A stretch of DNA of 64,000 nucleotides, from assembly GCA_000711775.1 (NCBI GenBank), contig ARYC01000068.1, forward strand, positions 1 to 64,000. The letters run 5' to 3'. The position numbers and the translations under genes were made by a program. The number at the start of each line of letters is the position of its first letter. The first letter of the stretch is position 1. The notes under the pieces were generated by a model, which was not told the DNA's origin, made no database searches, and was given only the letters and a program-made list of their open reading frames with translations. Positions 36,101-48,539 of this stretch are shown here, piece by piece. This DNA comes from Oxytricha trifallax. Taxonomy: Eukaryota; Ciliophora; Spirotrichea; Sporadotrichida; Oxytrichidae.

Positions 36101-36767
36101 TGGCAGTTAAAGTTAGTCAATTTTGACGATCTTGGGTACATTCGAAATAGAACTCTAAATTCGCTTGGCTATATTATTGGAGATACTATTTTATCGCATC
36201 TCTTGATGAAATAAAAACACTTTAATTTGGGAGTACAATTTTATTTATTTAGTAAGTGTAGAATTAAAGTCGTTTTATATTGCTTAAAGGATGCAATAAA
36301 AAATACCCAATAGTAAAGTCTATAAAATTTTGAATTCTGAATAGAATGCACCCAAGATCATTTAAATTGGCAACTATATATAGATTTATTATAAATTAAT
36401 TTTAATTTAATTTCATATTTCGAATTTATTCCTACTATAATATCTAAATATATATAAATACTAATCTGAGAACATCCAAAGATTTGAGCTTGTTTATGAC
36501 TTTCCTATTTTGCATAGGTTTTTCTCTTTTTTCTGTTTCATGTTCTTCGTCGAAGCAGCAGACAAAGCTACCATCTTGTTTTTATGTAAGTTTGTTTTAA
36601 TAGCAGTCAAGACAGATTTCATCTCCACAATTGAGTTAAAAAAAATATTATTAGTAAAACAAATTATTCTATGTAATATATTATTCACAATCAAGCATAA
36701 CTGGAATATGAGACGTCAAGTTGTAAGGTGATGAACAATTGAGGCAGTAAAATTATGAATTTTCCAT
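33144..36767 (-). CDS. U3: RING-like/B-box/TLDc protein gene, micronuclear, nine MDSs
   Basis: Clean reference copy. MDS1 36686-36767, MDS2 36458-36631, MDS3 35943-36035, MDS4 35533-35696, MDS5 35491-35510, MDS6 35258-35463, MDS7 33716-33789, MDS8 33535-33690, MDS9 33144-33474; TGA at 33144. Pointers: ATTGTG, AGTAT, TC (weak), ACTT, TTGAAC, TATAA, ATGAA, AAGT. Joined length is about 420 codons. Order: CLNC...LDCGDEICLDC (RING-like), CCFDEEHE, B-box CEKHKDFYSEYYCTQC/CYMC/DH then HNGGKLHKV, charged helix-prone middle (LKDFVKQEELNKLSI), TLDc (LLYQGTRDGFDASKFHQL, FGGDIII, LPPGYTYYTDDAKKYLAG). The MDS7/8 IES is only about 30 bp. A MITE sits in the MDS2/3 IES. Confidence 0.88.
34537..34561. repeat. 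(TA)n microsatellite
   Basis: About 25 bp of alternating TA inside the U3 IES between MDS7 and MDS6. A shorter TA run is at 24247-24275. No function inferred. Confidence 0.9.
36101..36375. mobile_element. MITE with TGGCAGTTAAAGTC ends, in a U3 IES
   Basis: Imperfect inverted repeat of about 275 bp. The left end is TGGCAGTTAAAGTTAGTCAA; the right end carries ATCATTTAAATTGGCAACT. Internally, TACTATTTTATCGCATC recurs in the family. Sister copies are at 50544-50820 (best preserved) and 56482-56766. It lies wholly between U3 MDS3 (ends 36035) and MDS2 (starts 36458). Confidence 0.75.
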
Positions 36768-39529
36768 TTCAATGATATTATGAGAGGAATACGAGACTTC
36801 AAAAAAAAAAAGAATATTTGTTGCAATTATATTAATTATAAGTAAAGGCAAGAATCCTCTTTTAATTCCTATTTAATAATTAACATCGCAATGAATTTTT
36901 TAATTTCTTTAAAAATTGCTAAAATTCTAAGATAAGTTAATTTATTTAATATAAAATTTATGAAAATTATAAAGTCTCTTGATATTTAAATAGATATTAT
37001 AAATTTTAAAGGAATATATTTGATTTGCAAAAATAAATTAAAATTTAATTAATCAAAAATTGAAATAATATCACTTAAAAAATCTAAAGTGATTCAAAAA
37101 ACATATCTTAATCTACTCTACAATAGATCCAGTCATTTAGCAAGACTTTACTATTGGCATTAATCATTCCAAAAATGAGATATATAATTTTCAATTAACT
37201 TCCAAATACAGATTTTTGTCTCGAATGGGTAAAGAGATAATCATTATAGAAATAATAACCTCAATCTCTTCATAAAATACTATTCAAAGATTATAATATT
37301 ATCAGGGTTAGGGTACATTTTCCAAATAAATTATTTAAAGTACATAATAATTAATTAATTTTAATCTAATTAAATTTACACTATTGCTAAAATAAAAAAG
37401 AATAGGAAATGGTAAATATCAAAAATACTAAAAACAGTCACTAGTTATTTATTTTAAATAATATTTGAGATAATTACAAAAAATGTCTAAGTTTAAAGAG
37501 GATTATTACAATTTTTTTGGTGTAAAATACAAATTGATCTTAATTATGATTATTATTAATTTTTTTAAATTAGATTTCTCAAAATCATCGTATTTGAGCG
37601 AAGCAGGTTTGGTATTTTAGATTGATAAGTATTTAAACAGGCTTAGGATTATTAATGTTTCACCTGTTTGTAATGCTCTTATCTAGATTTAAGCATTAAG
37701 CATTATTATTTGTGCTAACTTCCAAAAATTTAATTTTATTTCTCATCTTTTCGTGTGTGATGGTATTAACATCAAATTTTAAAATATTATGTTTGTAAAT
37801 AAAAGAAAATTAGTTGAAAAATGAGGAGATTTAAATTCTATTCCTAACTTGTGCAGTTATGGGCTGAAACATCTATGATCCATTTTTATTTTAAAATTTC
37901 TAATTGTATTCAGTTTTTATTTAAGTTATTTACAATTTTTAATTTCAAAATATTCATATATAATAATAATAATATATGGTCCCTATTTATTATACATATA
38001 TTAGTAATAATAATCGCTGATTATTATTTATAAGAGAACTCTAATTAAATTTTTGTTCTATATATTTTAATTTTCCCTTGCAATAAACGATTCACTAAAC
38101 TATTTTATTTAATTATGATGAAAATTTAATCTTGAATTAAACTATATATTTTTAATACACTGTGTGAACATCTCTAAATAATTTCTTATTATATAAATTA
38201 TATGTGAAAAAAATATAGTATCGTCAACGCTATGTATTTTTCTATATAACTTGCAGTTTTAATAAGTAAATACACGAATAAATGAAAGCTTAGTAACTGT
38301 AATAAGAAAATATTTAAAAATAATTTTTAAAATGACTTCTCTTTTTATATTATAAATTAATTCTTATGGTATGTTAAAGAAAATATAAATTTAGAGAATA
38401 TTTACTAATTTCAATTTGCTATTCGATAATTATTTTATGCAAGTAATTTCTAATCATGATATGTTGTATGAAAATAAAGAATGAATTGAATTGATCAAGT
38501 ACAATAAAACAAGTAATTATTTTAAATTAGAATAATTATTCATATTAGATTTAAAATTTTCTCAAACATCAGTACTAAAAAAGAAAAAAAATAATTTGTA
38601 CACACTATTATTTATGCATGTGAATTGATAAATAATGAAATATTTAGATATTATATAAAAAGAAGAATTTTGCCTAGCTTACACGTTATTTGTTAATTTA
38701 TAGTCTTTTTTGTAATGCATTGTTAAATTAAAATACTCTTAATAAGTTTATGTTTATCATAAAAAGAAACTATTGATATAATTTTTTTAATTCTCAATTA
38801 TATTATAAAAAAAAAAATAAAAAAATTATAAATGATTATGGGATTAAATTATATTATAATTTGCAATATTTGCTTAAATTAATTTCTATTTTCATATTAT
38901 AGAATAAATCAATTATGTAAATTGTATTTATTAACATAGTAATTTTATATTTTATCTAAAATTTATTTTATTTGAATTCAAATTTTTTAAGATAAAGATA
39001 AATTAAGGCACTCATGTTACAGTTTATATAAAATTACTTGAAGCAAACTCTAACCATATTTTAATTTGGTGAAAATTCTCTTTTTAAATATTTAAGTATA
39101 ATTCATGGAAGAAAAAATAATACTAAGTTATTATATTTAAATTATAAAAAATATTGAATCAATATTTGTTAATTAGACTGCCTACTTATTTTATTAATTA
39201 ATAATTTAAATATTTAAAATATATATTTAATTATATTTTCCTAAAATAACTTGAAAATATTCTTTGGAATATTAATACATGAGAATATAAATAGAAATAT
39301 AATAAAGAAATATTTCACTATAATTTATTTTTGATTATAAATCCTAAAATATGTATCACAATATGCTTCATGTATTAACCATAACTTCCTTATTAATATA
39401 AAAATCTCAACTTAAGATAAAAATTATATCTTTAAGAAAATTTCTAAACATAATTGATGAAAGAGAAGCCAAATAAGTCTCAATCTTTTTAATTACTAAT
39501 ATAGTTTATTAAATCTAAGAATATATTTT
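36768..39529. other. U3-U4 spacer, no clear gene
   Basis: The 5' flank of U3 resembles the flanks of U1 and U4. Around 37090-37270 a block (CTACAATAGATCCAGTCATT and onwards) is similar to 47440-47600. From 38040 on it matches the U2-U3 spacer. The ORF at 37851-38033 has no coding character beyond chance. Confidence 0.5.
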
Positions 39530-40300
39530 TTTAAGATCTTGGTCTATAAAAAAAGAGTTCAATAATCGTATGTCCTTAATAAAAATTGATAATGTATTTT
39601 AGCAATGCTTTTAGAAACTTAGATAAAAATATTATAAATGATGATCTTCATTTAGATACTTATTATGGGTGTTTATTATTTCTAATGCTGGGCTTATTAT
39701 TATATTAAAATATTTTTAATAATTAATAATATTTTGTGTCATTAAATTTGAAGAATTATATAAAATACCTCAAATTAATTTTTATATGTTTGTATATTAT
39801 CTTGAAAGTTTACTTTTCGAACAATACATTTATATAAATGGGAAGTTAAAATTGAAATTATAATCTAATATAGGTTTTACAAAATAATTAATGATATTTG
39901 ATTTATATTTAATTCATTTTATAGATGATTAAATAATGTAAATTTTGTTATTTTGCAAATTACTATGCAAATACAAATATAGAGAAGGTAAAACCAAAAG
40001 AGTATGCAAAAAAAACAGATAATATGCAAAGCGTTTGTTCCAAGACATAGGAAACCAAATTCATTATTAAATTAGGAGAAGATTATTGGACAAGTAGGAG
40101 AGTCAATTTTTGAAATTACACAATATGCTTGTTTAAATTTTTTTAAGTATATTCGAAATTATTATTTCCATAAATATTTTATTATGCTGTAATAATGAAC
40201 CAAGCTATACAATAAATCAAATATAAATGATATTTGATTAAATTACTAAAAGTATTTAATTAATTTCACTACTCATTTGTTAAACTATAATTAATATCAA
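39530..40300 (+). pseudogene. Gene B copy 3
   Basis: Segments in the same order as the other copies. At 39600-39710: NAFRNLDKNIINDDLHLD and a hydrophobic run (GCLLFLMLGLLLY). At 39970-40110: CKYKYREGKTKRVCKK, then a frameshift relative to copy 4 before the RHRKP region, which is still visible in another frame. Probably inactive. No Gln/Asn-rich tail is evident. Confidence 0.5.
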
Positions 40301-40329
40301 GCTAACTTGCTTTTAGTTTATCATAAAAA

Positions 40330-40620
40330 TTCTATGGATTTGTCCATCAGTCATAAATTTCTACACTCTATGATTATCCCTTGAATCCTATAGAACACCC
40401 AATAAATTTAAGTATAAATTTTCGATGTGATGCTTTCAATAGCAACACTATAAAGTAAAGCTACAATTTCATATGCTGTAATTAATTTTTTTTAAAAAAA
40501 TAACTCTAATAAAATCAGTCTTAGGATCACAGCAGCAACATGGATAATATAATTTAATGAATAAATAACAGAATCACTTGCTCTCTAAACAGTAAAATAA
40601 GAAGCAAATTATTGAATGTA
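40330..40620 (-). pseudogene. Gene C copy 3
   Basis: Minus-strand stretch with ITAYEIVALLYSVAIESI, then IYWVFYRIQGIIIE, alignable with copies at 30590-30891 and 49580-49870. Upstream it is degraded by TGA codons. Converges on gene B copy 3. Confidence 0.35.
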
Positions 40621-41639
40621 CTAACCAAATAATTTACATATTTGTTTAATTATAGTATTTTATTAAATCATATTGCGCAGTTATATTTAACTTTAACAAT
40701 GATAATATTTATAATTAAAGTATCCTCTTTATTTAGAAAGACTATATGAGTTCATAAAGTAATATAACTAAGATGTGAGTGAACTTATTTTAAGTATTTT
40801 TAATTTTTTTAATTTTAAATTGATTGAGAGAATAACTCTTTAATTTATCAATTTTCGGGTTATTTTTATCATTAAGTGAAGCTCTGTTTAATTTAAATTA
40901 ATCATAAAGTTTACAGAAAACTCATAAAAGCAAAACGATTAATTAAAATTCATAACTAAGGAAATTATAAATATATTTTAATCAACGACAAAAAAATATT
41001 ATAATTGAAATTTGATCAGATCTTATTCCAGAAAAAACTCAAAAAAATAAAAAATTATCCATTACCACAAAATGCTTTAGAAAAGTTCAGAAGTTCTATA
41101 GAAAACATATTTTATTTGTAATGGATAATCCATTAATTATATAATAGATTTTAAATGAACTTTATATAGATAATTATGATGAAGTTAAATAATAGTTTTT
41201 TAGTAATATTTTGCTAAACAATACAAGTATTATTATGTATTCTTTACCAAATTAACTCATTAATTAACATTACAATTATAATTTTATAATAATAAATTTG
41301 ATTCGTTTATGTTATTCTATTTTGATTATATAGTTTTTTAGCTTAATTTTTACTCTTTGTAATATTATTTGAAAAAAAGAATGACATTATACAAATTAAA
41401 TTAATTATAAATAAAAGTAGAATTGATTATCAATTTAAAGATTTTACTATTCTTGGTGAAATCTCTAAATAACTTTAATTCTCATTCAATTCATTTAAAA
41501 AAAAGCATATAACAAATTTTCAATGAATTATAAATAATTTTAAGATGTTAAAAGATATTTAATAAGCAAAAATGACTAATCACTTAATTGCCCTTTAAAC
41601 TAATTATAATTTAGAAATTGATAAATTTAATGAAAATCT

Positions 41640-41950
41640 TTATATAGTAATAAGTATTCGTATTGATCATACTCAGGTGTAAGTACATCACTCACATAAA
41701 ATGTATGTTAAAAAAAACATATCTTTATTTTGATTTTTAGTGGTCCTACTTGGCAAGACCACAGGTTTTACTAGTGCTACGCAGGGCAACAAATAGAGAA
41801 GACTTATAAGACTTAAACGATATTGGAGATGAAGATGAAGACGAAAAAGAAGAAGATTAAACTATATTAGATGGATTTCCATTTTTGATTAGTTTAATAA
41901 ATTTTATTTAAATGTCAATACAATAACTATTAGTTAGTTAGTAAATCATT
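41640..41950 (+). CDS. Gene D copy, acidic C-terminal segment
   Basis: First segment IRIDHTQVQVHHSHK (41655-41700). After a gap ending in TTTTTAG the second segment reads WSYLARPQVLLVLRRATNRE, then DLNDIGDEDEDEKEEDQTI (to about 41880). It stays open under the TGA-only code to the DNA just before the U4 stop region. It is the less damaged of the two gene D copies. No family recognised; the acidic tail suggests a nuclear or chaperone-like protein, which is only a guess. Confidence 0.45.
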
Positions 41951-42443
41951 TAGGTAAGTAATACAATAACTATTATTTAAAATTTTAAATTATAAATTAT
42001 CAATCATTTTCTATATAGATCTATATTATTCAGAGTTTTTATTATTTATTCACTAAAATATAAAGCTTATAATTAATTAAGGTATTTATTAGTATAAGTT
42101 TCGATATTTATATAAGATAACTAAAAATTATAATTATTGTTATAAAAAATTTAATTACTAATTACTAATAATAATTATCTAAAGTTTTCAATAATTAAAA
42201 ATGTTCTTGTAAATAACTTAAATAACTTTTTAAAATCTTTATATTAGTACAATTATCGTAATAAAAAACAAAAATGTTAAACAATAGTATCAAACAGTAA
42301 AAAGTCATTCAATCTTACCTACAACAATTATAAATTATATAATGATAGAGTTTAATTAATAATATATAGAAATCAAATAAATATATATTGTAAATCATAA
42401 ATACTTTAATCATTTATATTTCTTTTTATAGAGATCTCTATAA

Positions 42444-45400
42444 TCAATTAATTTGAACTGAGTATACTTCAATTTCTAGTACTTTAAATTCATATTCACC
42501 AGCTAAATACTTCTTTGTATCATCTGTACCATGAGTATAGCCAGGTGGTAGTTTATAGCTATAGCCAAAGTTTGAGCGGCTACTATTATTTGCATCACAC
42601 TATTACCTAATAATAATATCACCTCCAAAGGATGTCAGTTGTTTTTGATCATGGTAAACTTAATTTTATAAGTTCTTCTCAATTGAATGTATGGATCTTT
42701 AATTTAACTAAAACAGAAAAGCTTATCTATCTTCTTTGCTAGCACCAGCAGAAGTCCATGGAATACTTGTATATTTAAAATTTAGCTTTAATTATAATAA
42801 ATTGTGACATAAATGTATTTTTTAATTAAACTTTTAAAACAAAAATAACTTAATGTTAGATATATTTGTATTAACTTGTATATCCACCAAAAGTTTTTCC
42901 GAATTCACTTAAGACAAAAGAAATAGTGGGTCCCTAATTATCACATAGTTAATGGAACTTTGAAGCCTCAAATCCATCTCTTGATCCTTAATACAAAAGC
43001 TTAAGATTAAATTTTTCCCAATCTTTCATTTATAAATAAGTTAGTATAAATTCAAATGTGTAGGTATTATAGATGATCTTGACTTTTATAATTCATTGTT
43101 CACTAATTCTATGAATTACTTATATTATAAAAGTTAAAATAATTTATAGTAGTAAGGTAGAATTTTCGAATTCAGAGTTAATTTGAAACTCTTAAATTAA
43201 AAGTAGTGAGTTATAATAAGGGTTATTGTTAGTAAATTAAAGATTATTTGATGAATTTAAAGGAAGTCTCTCTCTATCGCACTTTTCATTTCGAACTTCA
43301 TCGTCTTCAGCATCTTTAGTATCGTAGGGACTCTAGGTTACAGAATCTGCACAAATTACTGAATAACAGTCAAATCATTGCTACTTAGGATCTCACAGTT
43401 TCCGGTTGCTCAATGCTACCACTTTGAATTCCTGCGTATATTCTCCGTTAGATTAATTATTACCGTGCTACACTGTATACAGTGACTTCTCAGTAACAAC
43501 TGTAAAAAATAGCATTTTAATGCTAAAATATTTTGATTTTTAAAAAGTGTGGTTGTTCTTGAATACTCTATCTGCTCTGTATAAAAATTGTTTTTCATTT
43601 TGCCAAAAATGTTTCTGCTTTTGCAGAAAAATAATTCTCATTAAAGAAATCATTTTACTCTGAAGTTTTCTTATTTTTGGCAAAAATGAAATCCTAATTA
43701 TATACAGAGCAGATAGAGTATTCAAGAACAACCACACTTTTTAAAAATCAAAATATTTTAGCATTAAATTGCTATTTTTTACAGTTGTTACTGAGAAGTC
43801 ACTGTATACAGTGTAGCACGGTAATAATTAATCTAACGGAGAATATACGCAGGAATTCAAAGTGGTAGCATTGAGCAACCGGAAACTGTGAGATCCTAAG
43901 TAGCAATGATTTGACTGTTATTCAGTAATTTGTGCAGATTCTGTAACCTAGAGTCCCTACGATACTAAAGATGCTGAAGACGATGAAGTTCGAAATGAAA
44001 AGTGCGATAGAGAGAGACTTCCTTTAAATTCATCAAATAATCTTTAATTTACTAACAATAACCCTTATTATAACTCACTACTTTTAATTTAAGAGTTTCA
44101 AATTAACTCTGAATTCGAAAATTCTACCTTAATAATAATTAACTTTCATTATTACTCTTAAACATAAATATTCCTCGATTAAATTCAAAATTTCTAGTCA
44201 TTACTAAATTAAATTATTTATTATAATTGAGTTTAACTCTTACCTCTAATCTATCTAACCATTATATAAAAAATTTTCTAAAAACCAAATGATTATTAAT
44301 TTATAGAAGAAAAAAATTTAGTAAAATATATATTTTGATTGTTTCTGGTGAAAATATTCTAAAAAAAGTATTAAAGATTTGAAATTTTTGTTAGTGTGAT
44401 TAGTGTGTTTATTAATTATAATTATATGTAAAGATTTAGTTTAATATTCAAAAGTTATTGAATTAAGATTGAAATCTAATTAAGTTAATTTTGGATTCAA
44501 TTTTTATTTTAATTCGAAATTTTATTTTTATATAGTATCTTAACATTTCATACTTCTTCGTATGATATTCTAATACTTATCATTAATATGTTATAAGTAT
44601 AAGAATGAGATTTACTATACCACAAATTTCACGATTCTTTTCTCAAATAGGTGTTTCTCTGGTAATCTTTTGTATAAACTCATTAGTGCTTAGCAAATTA
44701 TTAATTTAGATATTTATCAATTAAGTTAAAAAAAATTAAAATAAATATGTTAATGTATTTAAAATAGTTCTTACTAGAATTATTTTTAATAAAACACAAA
44801 AGATTTATATTGATAATTTATATTTACCAATTGAATATAGATCAAATATATATACATTATACTATTTAAATAATTGTAATATAAAATAAAGAACTTGATA
44901 TTTTTTGTATTTTAATTTATTAATATCACTATATAGTTTCATAATCATTAATAACTTTGATAATCATCGGGACAAAATTTAAAATTTTGTTTCTTAGTCA
45001 TTTTAAGAAAAAGTGTTTTCAACTTTATATCTAGCTTTAGTCAAGATTTTTAATAAAATGATCTCTCATTTTTTCTTATAACTAATAAACTATTTTTAGC
45101 ATAAATATATTTATAATTTAAGATGTTTCACTTTATTTTAAGCCTATTTTCATTATTTAAATTATCTCTCCTTTAATATTTTTGCTTGACATTAAGTCTC
45201 TTAAACAATTAATATTCGTAAAATAAAATGAGTTCAAGCAATACCAACTTAAAATCTGATATTTCTGACTTAAAAAATATAGTTAGGAGGCTCTCAATGT
45301 TCTCTGTGAAATAGAATGATAAAAAGAAGAAAGAATGTAATAATGGTAATATTTAAACAACAAAAATAATCATGAACATATGCAAGAATATATCTTAAAA

Positions 45401-47102
45401 TTCATAAATCTCTTAATTCATTATTTCGAACTTCGAAATTAAAGCTTAGAATACTAATTACAAAAAAAACGTACAAAATTTCGAATTAATCTTTGAAAAC
45501 TTTTTTTTGTTAATTGACGAAATATTTAATATGACCTGATGGTGTCGTTCCTCCCCACCTGCTCGTGGTGACGCTGCACGCTAGCCGTGAGTCTTTGGGT
45601 GCACTCCCCATGGTGCATCCTGAAGCAGTAAGCCTAGTGACTAAGAGGGAGAGGTCGCTCTGGCGACTAGACTCAGGAGTCTTGGGGTGCCAAGCCGGTC
45701 CAGCCGGACACCCATTCTACTACACTACTCGATCCAGACCCTAAGGGGGCCCTGAGCTTCCCCTCTCGCTTACTAGCGAGACGACGAGCCAAAACAACAA
45801 CAAAAAAAATATGACCTGATCTCACCCCTAATTATTTATAGTTATATTTTAATTATAGTGCTCTGCACTTGCCTTATCTTAATCGCTTGGATTTTCATAT
45901 TTCTAAAGCTTTTGTCTACCAACTACTTAAAACTCAATCTATTGCTTAATTTCCTCTTGAGGCTGTTCTTACCCATTAAGTTTATAGTGAGTAATAGTGA
46001 GTTTGTTTAGTTCTTCTTACTTCACGAAATCCTTTAACAAAAGTTTGGCGTTGTTCAAATAAATAAATTAATTATAATTTAATTCAACATCTAGATGAAG
46101 TAAATTAAAAAAGCATAAAATTAAAGTCGCTGCTTGATAGAATTTAAGCTTAGTTAATATGATTATTAAGTTTAATCTTTAAGTTTGTAATCAATTCAAG
46201 TTATTTATCTAGAAGTGGATTAATGTAATTAAGATAATCCCTAAAGTTTTCAGGATTTACTTTGTGTAATCTACCGCCATTATGAGATTAGTTCAATAAT
46301 ATTATATTAATTTATTTTTAAATAGACGGGGAATAATTAAAAGTATTATGCATTTAAATTGTTAATGCATGTATTTATTAAAGAAAAAATATTTAAATCA
46401 ATACATTTTACAATATTTTGCTATTTGAAACATTACTAATGATAAATAATTATAAATTAATGAAAATTCAAAAATCAAAATATAAAGCTAGAAATAATAA
46501 ATAAAAAAACTAGATTTTTACTGAGAATTTTTATTTATACTTTCTGGAGGATTAATTATATCATAAAATTTCACACTTTAATTTAATTTTTTTAGTGAAA
46601 GAATTCCAAAATAATGAATTAGCGTTTCCTAAAATTAAAAATAGGACTTTTTATTTTTATTTTTTATTGAGTGGTCAAGTTGAGAGCACACATAGCAAAC
46701 TATCTAATCACATTAAGTGCAGTAGTACTCTGAATAATAATCCTTGTGCTTCTCACACACTAATATTTAAATTCTATTTTTAAAATTATAATCTGAGTAC
46801 ATCCAAGGATTTCAACTTGTTGATGATTTTCCTATTTTGCATAGGCTTTTCACGTTTTTCTGTTTCATGTTCAGCATCAAAGCAACAAGCAAAGGTTCCA
46901 TCTTGTTTCTAAGTTAGGTTGTTTTAGTAGCAGTCAAGGCAGATTTCATCTCCACATTTGTAATAAAAATATTATTAGATTTTAATAATTATTCTTACTG
47001 ATTAATTAACTTTAATTAATCACAATCAATCATGACTGGTATATGAGACGTCAAATTGTAGGGAGAGGAGCAATTGAGACAGTTTAATAAGGAACTTTCC
47101 AT
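42444..47102 (-). CDS. U4: RING-like/B-box/TLDc protein gene, micronuclear, nine MDSs
   Basis: MDS1 47021-47102, MDS2 46789-46956, MDS3 46668-46764, MDS4 46124-46287, MDS5 46083-46101, MDS6 45853-46058, MDS7 43051-43124, MDS8 42874-43028, MDS9 42444-42770; TGA at 42444. Same domain order as U3. Differences: the MDS2/3 pointer has moved to ATTA, the MDS1/2 pointer is TGTG, the MDS7/8 pointer is TGAA, and the MDS8/9 pointer is extended to ACAAGT. The 2.7-kb MDS6/7 IES holds a 1-kb foldback element and a SINE-like insertion, yet MDS6 and MDS7 are undamaged. TLDc motifs are kept (GGYTS, AFLFQLN, YLAGEY, LEIEVYSV). Confidence 0.86.
43153..44131. mobile_element. Foldback element 3, near-perfect palindrome
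   Basis: Two 431-bp arms (43153-43583 and 43701-44131) are inverted copies with about one difference noticed, around a loop of 117 bp. The loop has a short inner inverted repeat (TTGCCAAAAATG against TTGGCAAAAATG). No coding capacity; standard-code ORFs in it are reflections of each other. The near-identity of the arms implies recent insertion or gene conversion. It lies 29 bp past MDS7 of U4. Confidence 0.92.
44132..45540. other. Rest of the U4 MDS6/7 IES
   Basis: AT-rich DNA similar in blocks to the U3 IES 33800-35240 (for example TTTCTGGTGAAAATATT... and the CAATTAAATTTCACTTTATTTTAAG-like stretch). No gene seen. Confidence 0.5.
45541..45807 (+). mobile_element. SINE-like retroposon with A-rich tail and 13-bp target duplication
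   Basis: 267 bp of GC-rich DNA in a very AT-rich IES. It ends in AACAACAACAAAAAAA and is flanked by AATATGACCTGAT on both sides (45528-45540, 45808-45820). A tail plus variable-length target duplication is the mark of target-primed retroposition. There is no long ORF. I could not match the body to a tRNA, 5S or 7SL RNA by eye; box A/B-like matches are too weak to claim. Confidence 0.85.
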
Positions 47103-47645
47103 TTTTAATGATATTATAGAGGAATACGAGACTTCAAACAAAAAATATTTGTTGCAATTATATAAATTATAAGTTAAGGCAAGATTTTCTTTTAATTCCT
47201 ATTTAATAGCAAACATCGTAATTAATTTGATAACTTCCTAGAAAAATTGCTGAAATGCTAAGATAACTTGATTTTAAAATATTTTAATTATACAAATTTA
47301 TTATTTAAAAAAATTATCTCGTAAACTATTTTAAATATTAAAGGAATACATTCGATTTAGTGAAATTAATTAAAATTTATAAAATTTAATTATAATATAA
47401 TCGGAGTTATGAAATTGAAAGTGGGTCTAATCTCAAACATAAATCTATTCTACGATAGACCCCGAAATCCCAGCTGGAATTACTATTGGCAATATTACTG
47501 AATCACATATGAAGCTAGATATTGAAATTTTTAGCTAGCTTCCTAAAAACACTTTTTGTCTCTCTAATGATGACAAATAAATCATTGTAGCAATGAAGAC
47601 CACAGTTTACTATTAATTTGCTACAAAGTGATTATTACATTGAGT
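47103..47645. other. 5' flank of U4, no gene seen
   Basis: The first 150 bp resemble the flanks of U1-U3 and may be the shared promoter or subtelomeric region. 47440-47600 resembles 37090-37270. No convincing frame. Confidence 0.45.
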
Positions 47646-48195
47646 AAAAATAGAAGAAAAATCAAAATTTAAATGAATTATTAAGATTAACTTACACCAT
47701 TTTAAAATTAATTTCTAAAATTTTAATTAAACACTACTCTTTCTCGAAATCGATAAAATTTCAAGATGAAGTAGTTTAAAATATAATTAAAAATTTAATC
47801 AGGTATAATGGGCGGCCTAAAATTAGAATTCCCTTTTTAAAGTAATTTAAATTTATTATTATAATTAATATTACTTATCAAATGTCACATTTAATTATTT
47901 GATTATTCCCCAAATATTTAAAAATAAACTAAATCAATTATCTTATAATATATTATTTATTACTAGATTAAAATGCATAATAATATAAATTTAAATTTTC
48001 TTAAAATTGAATTGTAGTTTTAGGAAGCCCATTCTACCTGATTTAGTTTTAATTATATTTTAAACTACTCTATCTCGAAATTTTATCAATTTCAAGATAG
48101 AGTAGTGTTTAATTAGAATTTTAGAAATTAATATTAAAATGTTATAAGTAAATTCTTAATTATTTATTTAATTTTGGATTTTTCTTCTATTTTTT
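47646..48195. mobile_element. MITE with ACTACTCTATCTCGA motif
   Basis: Arms of about 170-180 bp around 47646-47830 and 48015-48195 are inverted copies: TAGAAGAAAAATC... faces ...GGATTTTTCTTCTA, and AACTACTCTATCTCGAAA recurs with differences. The middle holds GGGCGGCC against AGGAAGCCC. Related to the element at 25943-26480. Confidence 0.7.
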
Positions 48196-48539
48196 AATCA
48201 TTATCAGTGTTTGAGATATATTTCTAGAGACATAATTTAAGATAACCAATAGTTAATTATTTTTTTAAAAATTAATCTTCTCAAATAAAATAAATATAGA
48301 ATTATATTTTTCAAAAATAACATTAAAAATATATACTATTATGGAATATTAATATATGAGAATAGAAATATAAATAGATTTAAGATGTATTTCACATTAA
48401 TTTATATATTTATTATATATCCAAAAGTATGTTTCACAATATCTTATAAGTGTTAACCATAACTTCCTTATTAATATATCAATCTTTAGCATTTGATAGA
48501 AATTCTATCATTAATGAAATAATCAAACCTAATTAATAA

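Noticed and set aside
37851..38033. Small membrane-protein ORF
   Set aside because: Hydrophobic reading comes from T-rich DNA; not kept in the matching spacer at 27100-28480.
41640..41760. tRNA at the GGTCCTAC...GACCAC stretch
   Set aside because: The segment recurs at 32490 with codon-style differences and an acidic reading downstream; it does not fold as a tRNA.
45541..45807. tRNA or 5S RNA gene in the GC-rich insertion
   Set aside because: No cloverleaf could be folded by eye and box A/B matches are poor; only retroposon features are supported.
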